A DNA stretch of 64,000 nucleotides from an uncultured Opitutales bacterium (GTDB lineage: Bacteria > Verrucomicrobiota > Verrucomicrobiia > Opitutales > Intestinicryptomonadaceae), in assembly GCA_900546565.1 (NCBI GenBank), contig URDC01000002.1:62001-126000 (forward strand), given 5' to 3'. Position numbers and translations under genes: made by a program. Positions 9,441-17,899 of this stretch are shown here, in pieces (position 1 is the stretch's first letter; each line of letters opens with the position of its first letter). The notes beneath the pieces are model-generated. The model was not told the origin of the DNA, did not search any database, and saw only the letters and a program-made list of their open reading frames with translations.

Positions 9441-10978
9441 AAAACATAGCCGCCGCCATTGCCTTTGCCCTGTGCGCCGTTTTCGGATTCTTGCAAATGG
9501 CGTCGAACCTGCAAAAACGCGCAATCCACGCCGACGAGTCCGAGCAGGCAATGACATTCCTCAAACTCTACAAGGACGGCGACTACAAATACAACCCCAA
9601 CGGACCCCACGGACCCATTCTCTATTATTGGGCAAACGCAGCGCAAAAAATAAAAAATACACTTTCTACACCGACCGCGCCCGAAAACATCGCAATGCCC
9701 GACCTGCGCAAAACGCTCCTTCCCGCGGCGGCGCTGGCATTGATCTGTTGCTTCGCGGTTGCGGCGCAGACGGGCTTCGCGGCGGCGGCTTGCGCGGCGG
9801 CGTCACTCGCGCTCGCGCCACTTTGGCAAATCTACGGCGCATATTTCGTTCAGGAAATATTCTTCTCTTCGGCGGTTTTTCTGTTCGCGCTCGCGGCATT
9901 TAGTTTTTCGAAAAATCGAAGCCTGAAAAACGCCCTCCTCGTCGGACTCTCCGCGGGAGCCGCCCAAATCTGCAAGGAAACTTCCGTCTTCGCATTCGCA
10001 TCCGCCGCGGCAGCCGCGCTGGCTACAACCGCGCTCTACTCAAAGGGCGCGGGCTTGAAAGCCCTTCTAAAAGACGCCGCAAAACCGCAAAACTTGGCGG
10101 CAATATTCGTCGGATTCCTGATCCCCGTCGCCGTATTCTATTCGTCGTTCGGCGACAACCCGCGCGGAATCATCGACGCATTCGCAAGCTACTTCGCGCA
10201 CTTCGCGGGCAAGTCGGTTTCGGCGGCGCACACTTCGGGCGCGGACTTCTACATAAAACTTCTGTTCGCGCAAAAAAGCGGCGGCGTGTATTTCGGCTCG
10301 GCGGCAATAACTCTTCTCGCCGCGGCGGGGACACTCGCGGCACTCGCAAACCGTGCAGCCCGCGGCGCGCAAACCGCGCTTTTCTTCGCCTTAACGGCAA
10401 TAATAAACATCGCAATACTTTGTATAGTGCCGTATAAAACGCCGTGGCTGCTGCTTTCGCCGACCGCGCTTATGTGCGTGCCGGCTGGTTTTTTCGCCGC
10501 AAGGATTTTCGAATTGAAAAACAAATTCGCTCCCATTGCCGCGTGCGCCGCAACCGTTGCCCTCGGCTGCTATCAAACTACACTCGACCGCCCCGCCGCC
10601 ACCCGCTACGCCGACGATCCCCGCAACCCCTTCCTTTACTCGCACACCGTTTCGGACGAAAATAATCTGGCAAACCGCATCTTCGAGTGCGCGAAATTCT
10701 CGCAGTATAAAAACGAAATTCCCGTCGCATTCGTGGGCAGAGTCTCGCCGTGGCCGCTGCCGTGGCAGCTCAGAAACCTCCCCAACGCGGGCTTCTGGAC
10801 AACCCCGCCCGACAACCTCGACCAGTTCGACGTAATCATCACAGACGCCTTCCGACTCAAACAAACGCTCGAAAAATTCGACGCCTCCAAATACGCGCCC
10901 GACATTTTCGGAATCCGCAAAAACACACTCTTGCACGTTTTCATAAGACGCGAAATTTTCGAAAAAATAACGGAGTAA
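9437..10978 (+). CDS. Agl23-like integral membrane glycosyltransferase (GT-C type)
   Basis: A 513-residue protein with about ten membrane helices. Just after the first helix it has the acidic GT-C loop motif HADESEQA (about residues 30-37) and YNPNGPHGPILYYW, the signature I associate with the Agl23 or flippase activity-associated family, related to dolichyl-phosphate-mannose glycosyltransferases. Such enzymes take lipid-linked sugars and act on the outer face of the membrane. The C-terminal ~120 residues are soluble. Coupled by ATGA to the thioesterase and followed after 3 bp by the AsmA-like gene. Donor and acceptor are unknown. Confidence 0.72.
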   Translation: MKNIAAAIAFALCAVFGFLQMASNLQKRAIHADESEQAMTFLKLYKDGDYKYNPNGPHGPILYYWANAAQKIKNTLSTPTAPENIAMPDLRKTLLPAAALALICCFAVAAQTGFAAAACAAASLALAPLWQIYGAYFVQEIFFSSAVFLFALAAFSFSKNRSLKNALLVGLSAGAAQICKETSVFAFASAAAAALATTALYSKGAGLKALLKDAAKPQNLAAIFVGFLIPVAVFYSSFGDNPRGIIDAFASYFAHFAGKSVSAAHTSGADFYIKLLFAQKSGGVYFGSAAITLLAAAGTLAALANRAARGAQTALFFALTAIINIAILCIVPYKTPWLLLSPTALMCVPAGFFAARIFELKNKFAPIAACAATVALGCYQTTLDRPAATRYADDPRNPFLYSHTVSDENNLANRIFECAKFSQYKNEIPVAFVGRVSPWPLPWQLRNLPNAGFWTTPPDNLDQFDVIITDAFRLKQTLEKFDASKYAPDIFGIRKNTLLHVFIRREIFEKITE

Positions 10979-10981
10979 AAA

Positions 10982-13900
10982 ATGAAAAAACTTCTCGCAT
11001 TCGCCATAGCCGCGCTTATGTGCGCCGCCGCCGCGCTCTTTGTGGCCGCAAAATTTTTCGCAACCGAAATTTTCAACAAGGTTGCCGCCCCCGCGGGAAT
11101 ACAGGCGCAAAAAGTCGCCCTCTCGCCGACGCAAATCGAAATCGACGCGCTCGAATACTCCGCCGACTTCGGCAAAATCGACGCAAAAAAAATCCGCCTG
11201 AACTATTCGCCGACAGCCCTGCTCTTCGGCAAAATCGAAATCTCCGACGCCGAAATTTCGGCGACCGCGCACATAAAAGACGCCATTTCAAAAAGCGACA
11301 CCCACGCCCCAAAAACGCCGCAATCCCCGACACCCGCCGCGGATAAAAAAACCTCCGCCGCCGTAAAAATCCCAGATATAAAAATAACGTCCGCGCTGCT
11401 TAAATTAAACATCGTCTACGCAGACAAAACTTCCGAACTCGACGCGCGCATTTCCGACGCCGAGATCTCTCCCACAAAGCGCGACTTCAAGCTCGACGCC
11501 CGTTTTACCACACCCGAAAACACCCGCTACGAGCTTTCCGCGCAGTCGCGCGGCTCTAAAATTTCCGCAAAAATGCTCTGCGGCGAACTCGAATTCTTAA
11601 CCGCCAACGCCGCGCTCGAAAACCTCGACAAGGGCGAACTGACCGCAAAACTCGTCCTTTCCGACGCCGTTTTGAAGCCGCTTGAAACCGCGCTAAAAAC
11701 CGCCCTCCCGAAAACAGACGCCGAAATCTACGCCCGCGCCGAATTCGACTTCCCGCAAAAACAATACCTGCTCGACTGCTCGGCAGCCGCGACTCTCGCA
11801 AAATTGGAGAAAACGAAAGTCGCCGAGTTCGCCGGTTTCGAAAAAATCGGCTTTGGAGCAAAAGCCGCCGCCTCATTCGAAAACGGCAAACTCGCAATCG
11901 GCGAATGCCGCGCCGAACTCTCGCTCGACGGCGCGCCCGTCGCCGCCGCGCTCGCCGAAAAATCGGTCTTCGACACCGCCGCCGCCCGCGCGGGCGAATT
12001 CGTAAAACTCGCAAAAATAACGGCGTCGATTAAAGAGCCGCAGATTAAAAAAATACGCGCCCTCGACGGATTTTCCGCCCAAAGCATAAACGCCGAAATC
12101 GACGTCCGCGCCGACAAAAATTTCGCGGTCAAACTGCGCACAACGCGGCAGGCAAACATCGAAAACGCCTCTTTCAAGCGCGAAAACAAAACTGTCTTCG
12201 AAAAACTTTCCGTCTTCGCCGACGCCGACGCAACACTCGATTTCGGAGCGCAAAGATTCTGCGGCAATGCCCTTTTGCAGTCTAAAATCGTCGACGGCAA
12301 ACGAACAAAAATCGAGGCGGCCTTCATTGCGGAACGCGGAACTACCACAGCAAAAATCGGAATTTCGGGAACGCTCAATCCGATTCTCTATTCGATAAAT
12401 TCGATTTCATCAAACATAACCGAACCGCTCGAAGCCGACATTTTCGCCGACATCAAAACGGCTCCCGCTTCGCTCGAAGTCGCAAACGCCCGCGCAAAAA
12501 TCGCCGTCGGCAACAACGGCTTGCTCGACGTAAAATTCCCCAAAACACTCGCCTTCGATTTCCAAAAAAAGACGTTTTCAGCCTCCCAGCCAATCGGATT
12601 TAACGCGTCAAAATTGCCGTTTGCACCCATCGCCGCCTTGTGCGCTGGCGCGGACGCAAAAACCGTCTCGCTAAACGGAACCGTCGAATTCGCAAACGGC
12701 GGCAGTAAAATTTCGGCAAAAACACGCGCCGAACTCGAAGATTTTTCATACGAAAATTCGGGCAAAAAACTCCTCGAAAACGTCGGAATAAAACTCGACG
12801 CCACCGCGCATTTCGACACCGCGAAATCCACCCTCTCCGCCGAATTGACAAAGGCGGAAATCTCTGGCGGAGCCGCCGCAATGCTAATCGGCTCTGCCAA
12901 GGCGGACTTCGCCGCGCAGCCCAAGTTCGCGCTAAAAAACGCCTCCGCAGAAATGTCGGCGCAACTGCCCGCCGTTTTTGCCCAGCCGTTTGCCTCGTCA
13001 TTCTACAACTTGGCTCGGGGCGCGGCGCAGTGCAAGGCGACTTTCGACGCCGACGCAAACAAAATTTCGGCGGACTTCAAAGCAACCGACATTTCCGCGA
13101 AGTCGGACGACAAAACGCTCGACAGCATTTCGGCAAAGCTCGACGCCGCCCCCGGCAACCAACCCGAAATCCGCGCCTCTGTGTCCATAAAAAGCTCGCG
13201 CGGAAATTCCGACGCCGATTTCAGCGCGACGCTCGCCGAGGAATTATCCGCCAAAATTTCGGCAAAAACGCTCGTCCTGCCCGACCTGCTTGCGCTTAAA
13301 AACGCCTTCGCTACACGCTCCGAAAACTCCGACGCCGCAAAAAACACGCCCGCGAATCCGCGCAACATCCGCGCCAATTTCGCCCTCGGCGGACTCGTAA
13401 AAAAAGACGCCAAAGCCTTCTGGGACATCGGCAAAAAATTCTCCGCCAAGGCAACCGTAGAAAAACTCTCCGCCGGCGAAACAACCGTCGAAAACCTCGG
13501 CATATCGTTCGCGGGCGACGCCAAAGAGCTTGCTATTTCGGACATCGCAGCCCACGCGTGCTCGGGCAAACTTTCGGGCGCGGTTAAAATCAAGTTCGAC
13601 GCCGCAAAAGACAAACCCTACGAAATCGAAAAATCGAAAATCTCCCTCCTCGGTTTCGACATATCAAAACTCTCCGAAAACTCCGCAGCCACCGGCGTTT
13701 TCGACGCGCAGGCGGAAATTTTCGGCTCAGTCGAGACCGCCGCCGCGCTCGCCGACTACGCGGAATTTACGGCGCAAATTACGGGAAAAAACGGCGGCGT
13801 CAAACTCGCCAACGCAAACAAGAGCGTCGGGCAGAAAATCACCCTCGCCCAGACCGCCGCAAAACTCGCCAACGAATTTTTGAAAAACGACTCCCTTGCA

Positions 13901-14323
13901 AGCGGCATCGAGCTCTCGGAACGTCTTTCAGACTTCGCCTTCGAAACCGCACTGCTTAAAATCTCCCGCACCGCCCCGAACTTCGACATCGTAATCGACT
14001 CGTGCGAACTCGAAAACAGCTGGGCGATTCTCAAAACCGAAAGCGGCATAATCCGCTTCGCCCCCGATACCCCGTTTAAGGAACGCGAAATCGACGTCCG
14101 CTTCGCCCTCTACACCGCCGATTCGCGCTTCGCAAAACTCCTGCAAAACGTAAACGCGCTCGCGGTTTCGAGCGATATGGACGGGTTCAAGAAAAGCGAA
14201 ACCTTCAAGATTTTCGGCACGGTTGCAAACCCGCAGACAAACGTCATAGACATCGTTTCGGGCGCAAAAGTCCAGCAGATTACGCCGCAATCAATTTTAA
14301 ATAAAATAAAATTATTCAAATGA
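10982..14323 (+). CDS. large AsmA/TamB-like envelope protein
   Basis: An 1113-residue protein with one N-terminal membrane segment (about 4-26) and a long, repetitive beta-rich body full of Lys, Ala, Asp and Glu. The N-terminal stretch (AGIQAQKVALSPTQIEIDAL) and the C-terminal motif IFGTVANPQTNVIDIVSGAK resemble AsmA, YdbH and DUF3971 proteins, which form periplasmic bridges thought to carry phospholipids to the outer membrane. The very high lysine plus alanine content makes simple similarity unreliable, so the subfamily is uncertain. It overlaps panB by 4 bp (ATGA). Confidence 0.72.
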   Translation: MKKLLAFAIAALMCAAAALFVAAKFFATEIFNKVAAPAGIQAQKVALSPTQIEIDALEYSADFGKIDAKKIRLNYSPTALLFGKIEISDAEISATAHIKDAISKSDTHAPKTPQSPTPAADKKTSAAVKIPDIKITSALLKLNIVYADKTSELDARISDAEISPTKRDFKLDARFTTPENTRYELSAQSRGSKISAKMLCGELEFLTANAALENLDKGELTAKLVLSDAVLKPLETALKTALPKTDAEIYARAEFDFPQKQYLLDCSAAATLAKLEKTKVAEFAGFEKIGFGAKAAASFENGKLAIGECRAELSLDGAPVAAALAEKSVFDTAAARAGEFVKLAKITASIKEPQIKKIRALDGFSAQSINAEIDVRADKNFAVKLRTTRQANIENASFKRENKTVFEKLSVFADADATLDFGAQRFCGNALLQSKIVDGKRTKIEAAFIAERGTTTAKIGISGTLNPILYSINSISSNITEPLEADIFADIKTAPASLEVANARAKIAVGNNGLLDVKFPKTLAFDFQKKTFSASQPIGFNASKLPFAPIAALCAGADAKTVSLNGTVEFANGGSKISAKTRAELEDFSYENSGKKLLENVGIKLDATAHFDTAKSTLSAELTKAEISGGAAAMLIGSAKADFAAQPKFALKNASAEMSAQLPAVFAQPFASSFYNLARGAAQCKATFDADANKISADFKATDISAKSDDKTLDSISAKLDAAPGNQPEIRASVSIKSSRGNSDADFSATLAEELSAKISAKTLVLPDLLALKNAFATRSENSDAAKNTPANPRNIRANFALGGLVKKDAKAFWDIGKKFSAKATVEKLSAGETTVENLGISFAGDAKELAISDIAAHACSGKLSGAVKIKFDAAKDKPYEIEKSKISLLGFDISKLSENSAATGVFDAQAEIFGSVETAAALADYAEFTAQITGKNGGVKLANANKSVGQKITLAQTAAKLANEFLKNDSLASGIELSERLSDFAFETALLKISRTAPNFDIVIDSCELENSWAILKTESGIIRFAPDTPFKEREIDVRFALYTADSRFAKLLQNVNALAVSSDMDGFKKSETFKIFGTVANPQTNVIDIVSGAKVQQITPQSILNKIKLFK

Positions 14324-15099
14324 AAAACACCGTAAAAACAATATTGGAGAAAAAGGGTGTCTCCAAAATTTCGATGATAACAGCCTACGACGCGCTCTTC
14401 GCGTCGCTCGCCGACAGGGCGGGCGCGGACATCATTCTGGTGGGCGACTCGCTCGGCAACGCGGTTTTGGGCTACAAAAACACCGTGCCCGTCTCGCTCG
14501 ATATGATGGCGCACCACACCGCGGCGGTCGCGCGCGGAACGCAAAACGCGCTCGTGCTCGCCGACATTCCGTTTGCCGTCGCGCACAAAAATTTCGATTC
14601 CCTGCTTTCCGACACCGCGCGGCTCGTTCAGCAGTCGGGCGCGGACGCCGTAAAAATGGAGGGCGGACGCAAAATGGCGGATAAAATCGCCAAGCTCGCC
14701 GACGCTGGAATAGCCGTTATGGCGCACATCGGGCTCGAACCGCAGCAGGTTCTGAAAATGGGCGGATACCGCAAATTCGGCAAAACAGAAGACGAGCGCA
14801 AACGTCTTTTGGAGGACGCCAAAATCCTCGAACAAGCGGGCGCATTCGCCGTCCTGCTCGAAATGACCGACGCCGACACCGCCGCCGAAATCACCGCTTC
14901 GCTTTCCGTCCCCACAATCGGAATCGGTTCGGGCGCGGGCTGCGACGGACAGGTGCTTGTGTGCACCGACATTCTCGGGCTCACAAAAAATCCTCCGAAA
15001 TTCGTCAAACAATACGCCGACCTCGATTCGATAATCGTAAACGCCTACTCGAATTTTGTCGACGACGTAAAAAATTCGCGCTTCCCCGAAGGCAAATAA
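14320..15099 (+). CDS. panB: 3-methyl-2-oxobutanoate hydroxymethyltransferase
   Basis: Ketopantoate hydroxymethyltransferase, first committed step of pantothenate and CoA synthesis, using 5,10-methylene-THF. The 259-residue TIM barrel has the family motifs: MITAYDALFASL, the metal-binding VGDSLGNAVLGY, KMEGG, and GIGSGAGCDGQVLVCTDILG near the end. It starts by ATGA overlap with the AsmA-like gene and is followed after one base by the SET gene. There are no other pan genes in the window. Confidence 0.95.
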   Translation: MKNTVKTILEKKGVSKISMITAYDALFASLADRAGADIILVGDSLGNAVLGYKNTVPVSLDMMAHHTAAVARGTQNALVLADIPFAVAHKNFDSLLSDTARLVQQSGADAVKMEGGRKMADKIAKLADAGIAVMAHIGLEPQQVLKMGGYRKFGKTEDERKRLLEDAKILEQAGAFAVLLEMTDADTAAEITASLSVPTIGIGSGAGCDGQVLVCTDILGLTKNPPKFVKQYADLDSIIVNAYSNFVDDVKNSRFPEGK

Positions 15100-15100
15100 T

Positions 15101-15637
15101 ATGGCACAAAAAAAATACGAAGTCCGCAAGTCGGCAATACACGGCAACGGCGTTTTCGCGACCGCCCCGATTAAAAACGGCGAGTTCATAATCGAATATC
15201 TCGGCGAAAAAATCGACAAGGACGAATCGAACCGCCGCGGGCTCGCCTACGAAGAAGCCGCAAAAAAAACGGGCGGCGGCAGCGTGTATATTTTCGAGCT
15301 TGACGACACTTTCGACATCGACGGCAACTTTGACTACAATGACGCCAAATACATCAACCACGCATGCCGCACAAACTGCGAGGCAGTCAACGAGGACGAC
15401 GCCATAAAATTCTACGCCACGCGCGACATCGAGGCGGGCGAGGAAATCCTCTATAACTACGGCTACGCATTCGAGCATTTTCTCGACCACCCGTGCCGCT
15501 GCGGATTCCCCGAATGCGTCGGCTATATCGTCGCAGTCGAAGACCGCCCGAAGCTGAAAAATTACCTGCGCAAAAAAGCCCGCCGCGAATACTTCGCAAA
15601 AAAGGCGCAAAAAAAAGCCGAACAACAAAAGAAATAA
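15101..15637 (+). CDS. SET-domain protein lysine methyltransferase
   Basis: A 178-residue compact SET domain with a post-SET cysteine cluster. Visible landmarks: HGNGVFATAPIKNGEFIIEY, the SAM and pseudoknot motif YINHACRTNCEA, the catalytic-site EEILYNYGYAF, and post-SET CRCGFPECVGYI. The C-terminal tail is very rich in Lys, Arg and Ala. SET proteins methylate lysines using SAM; bacterial members are sporadic and their substrates are mostly unknown. It is the last gene of the lysA-to-SET run and is followed by a terminator. Ribosomal or HU-like basic proteins are plausible substrates, but this is inference. Confidence 0.88.
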   Translation: MAQKKYEVRKSAIHGNGVFATAPIKNGEFIIEYLGEKIDKDESNRRGLAYEEAAKKTGGGSVYIFELDDTFDIDGNFDYNDAKYINHACRTNCEAVNEDDAIKFYATRDIEAGEEILYNYGYAFEHFLDHPCRCGFPECVGYIVAVEDRPKLKNYLRKKARREYFAKKAQKKAEQQKK

Positions 15638-15671
15638 CCCCCCGACTCCCGCCCAAACACCACAACCCTGC

Positions 15672-15708
15672 CCCAAAACGGACGTCAAAAAAACGTCCGT
15701 TTTTTGTA
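15672..15708 (+). terminator. intrinsic terminator after the SET gene
   Basis: AAAACGGACGT (15675-15685) pairs with ACGTCCGTTTT (15693-15703), followed by a T run. It closes the plus-strand lysA-to-SET transcription unit. Confidence 0.8.
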
Positions 15709-15751
15709 AACTTCGCGCCCGTTTTTTTTACAAAAAACACCCATACCCCGA

Positions 15752-15786
15752 CACAAAAAAATCGGGGCTTTTTCGCCCCGATTCGC
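15752..15786 (-). terminator. intrinsic terminator for the GH110-like genes
   Basis: AATCGGGGC (15760-15768) pairs with GCCCCGATT (15775-15783). Read on the minus strand it is followed by a T7 run, so it terminates transcripts from the two beta-helix genes to its right. Confidence 0.78.
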
Positions 15787-15813
15787 AAAAATCTGCTAAC
15801 AAAAACCGCAAAA

Positions 15814-17751
15814 CTACTCGAATAATTTTTCGACAATCCCGCGCGTTTTCAGCCTGTTGCCTTCAACCACAATGTCTGATGTCGTGGCAGTGTCGACATT
15901 GACCGCGGGGTTCGCCATATCCGATTCGCGGAACGTGTTGTTGATAATTTTTATGTCGCGCGAATATTCGATGAAAATCTGGCTGCGATCGGGATTCGGC
16001 GCGCGGCGAACCTCCGTCTTTTCCTTAAAGGAGTTGTTGCGGAAAATCACATTCGCGCAACTCGAAAGCGTAAGGGCGCGCGCGTGGGTGTCGATAAACT
16101 TGCAATTTTCTATCAAAATATCGCGCAGAATGGGATATTTTGTCGGTTCTTCATAAACGTAACACGCGATTACCGAGTCGTCTTTACCCTCGCGCCACCT
16201 CGACGGCGTGGCACAAACCGCCTTGAAAACGCAGTCTTTCACCACAATATTTTTCGCGCCGTATCCCTCCGTCCAAAGCCCCGGAGCATAGCCTGTGTTT
16301 ACCCGAAGCCCGCTCGATTCGTTGTGGTAAAAACGGCACTTCTTGATTGTGATGTCGCTCGACTGCAAAATCACGCCGCGGGCGCGGTTGCCCCAGAATT
16401 TGCAGTTTTCCAAAATCATATTCGTCGATGAATACTCGCGGTTGAAGAGGATAAACGCCTTGCCTTCGGGCAGTTTTTGGTCGAAGAAAATCTCGCACGA
16501 ACCCTTTTTGTCCGGATCGCGGACAATCTTCACTATTTTCGCAGTCAGCCCCGCGGGCGAGTAGTCAGGATTGCGGAATTCGATTCTATCGCCGACTTCG
16601 CCGTAGCCCGTCCCGAAAACCGAAAAGTCCGACTTGCGCTGAATATACCGCGCAACATCGTGGACATTCACACAGTCGTCCGCCCCAAGCCCGAATTCGC
16701 AGTTCTGGAACTTGATAAAACCGCCCGAGTTCATCACATGGAAGTGGTCGGCAGTGCACGTAATCACGCGGTGTATGCCGTCGTCGGGACGCCTTATATT
16801 GACGTTTTTAAACAGAAGATACTTCTGCCGCTTGCCACCCAAAACGAACGAGTGACCCGCGCACGAATACACATTCACATTTTCAAACGTCGTATGCAGA
16901 TTGTCGCGAATATGCATATTGTTCATATGGTAGTAGTAGTGCTGCATACGCAACTTCATTCCCGCCTTGTAGGCGTTTTTGCCTCTCGGGTCTTTGCCGC
17001 TCCATTGCGCCTTCGGATTGTGGTATACCCGCGCGACATTCGGCTTTATCCATTCTATTTTCCCGCGCACACTCGCGCCCCACGGATTGTCGAACCACGC
17101 GTGAAGCCCGCCGTCGCTGCCTACACAGTCGGCTTTGACATCATAGGGGGAAGTACAAACCATATTCGCATTCTTATTCGGGAAATCGGCGTAGTCTACG
17201 AACTTGAAATCAACATAAGTGTTTTCGTCCTTGTCGATATTCTTGCCCACAACCTCGACAAGACTCGCGAGCGGGTCGGACGCCCAATCCCAGTCGATAT
17301 TGAGGTTCGCAAGCTTGAAACGCTCGCAATTTGAAATGTCGAAATTGTTCTTCCAAGTTTTTTTGAAAACGAGCGTTGCCCCGTTGCCGTCAATCGTAAA
17401 ATCCTTCAAGCCGTCGATTTTAATCGAGACATCTTCAAAGGCCTTGTAGACACCTTTGTTGATGACAAGCTTCGCCGCGCCACGCTTCCTGCATTCCTCG
17501 ATTGCAACATTTAGAATCGTCGCCGCATTCGTCGCCTTCTCGTCAAGACCGAAGTCCGCCGCATTCAGAACCAAGTCGGATTTCGGCTTAGGCTGCTCCA
17601 CTTCGAATTCCCGCGAGCCCGTCGGCAAATTCGGAATTTCCGCCGTATAACGCGCAGATTCATAACCAATCGGAATAGTCTTGAATTCGGCATAAACCGC
17701 CGAACAAAAAAGTAATCCCGCCAATGCACATATTGATTTGTTCCTTGTCAT
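15814..17751 (-). CDS. secreted GH110-like right-handed beta-helix glycosidase
   Basis: A 645-residue protein with a signal peptide (SICALAGLLFCSAVYA) and a parallel beta-helix body. Motifs resemble GH110 alpha-1,3-galactosidases: FKLANLNIDWDWASDPLASL, a disk containing FGLGADDCVNVHD (acidic active-site candidates), and FWGNRARGVILQSSDITIKK followed by Asn-rich turns. GH110 enzymes remove alpha-1,3-galactose from blood-group B and other host glycans; a related polysaccharide is equally possible. It lies 148 bp downstream of a paralogue in the same orientation and is probably co-transcribed with it. Confidence 0.72.
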   Translation of the reverse strand: MTRNKSICALAGLLFCSAVYAEFKTIPIGYESARYTAEIPNLPTGSREFEVEQPKPKSDLVLNAADFGLDEKATNAATILNVAIEECRKRGAAKLVINKGVYKAFEDVSIKIDGLKDFTIDGNGATLVFKKTWKNNFDISNCERFKLANLNIDWDWASDPLASLVEVVGKNIDKDENTYVDFKFVDYADFPNKNANMVCTSPYDVKADCVGSDGGLHAWFDNPWGASVRGKIEWIKPNVARVYHNPKAQWSGKDPRGKNAYKAGMKLRMQHYYYHMNNMHIRDNLHTTFENVNVYSCAGHSFVLGGKRQKYLLFKNVNIRRPDDGIHRVITCTADHFHVMNSGGFIKFQNCEFGLGADDCVNVHDVARYIQRKSDFSVFGTGYGEVGDRIEFRNPDYSPAGLTAKIVKIVRDPDKKGSCEIFFDQKLPEGKAFILFNREYSSTNMILENCKFWGNRARGVILQSSDITIKKCRFYHNESSGLRVNTGYAPGLWTEGYGAKNIVVKDCVFKAVCATPSRWREGKDDSVIACYVYEEPTKYPILRDILIENCKFIDTHARALTLSSCANVIFRNNSFKEKTEVRRAPNPDRSQIFIEYSRDIKIINNTFRESDMANPAVNVDTATTSDIVVEGNRLKTRGIVEKLFE

Positions 17752-17899
17752 AAAAAATCGATTTATTACTTAGAAAACCACTACCCTACTGTCAAGAGAT
17801 TTCTAAAAATCGGCAAAATAAATTAGAATTCCACCAACAAAAAAAAGCGCGGCAGACGCAAAAATCCAGAGCCAACCGCGCAGTAAAACAGCGAAAAAA

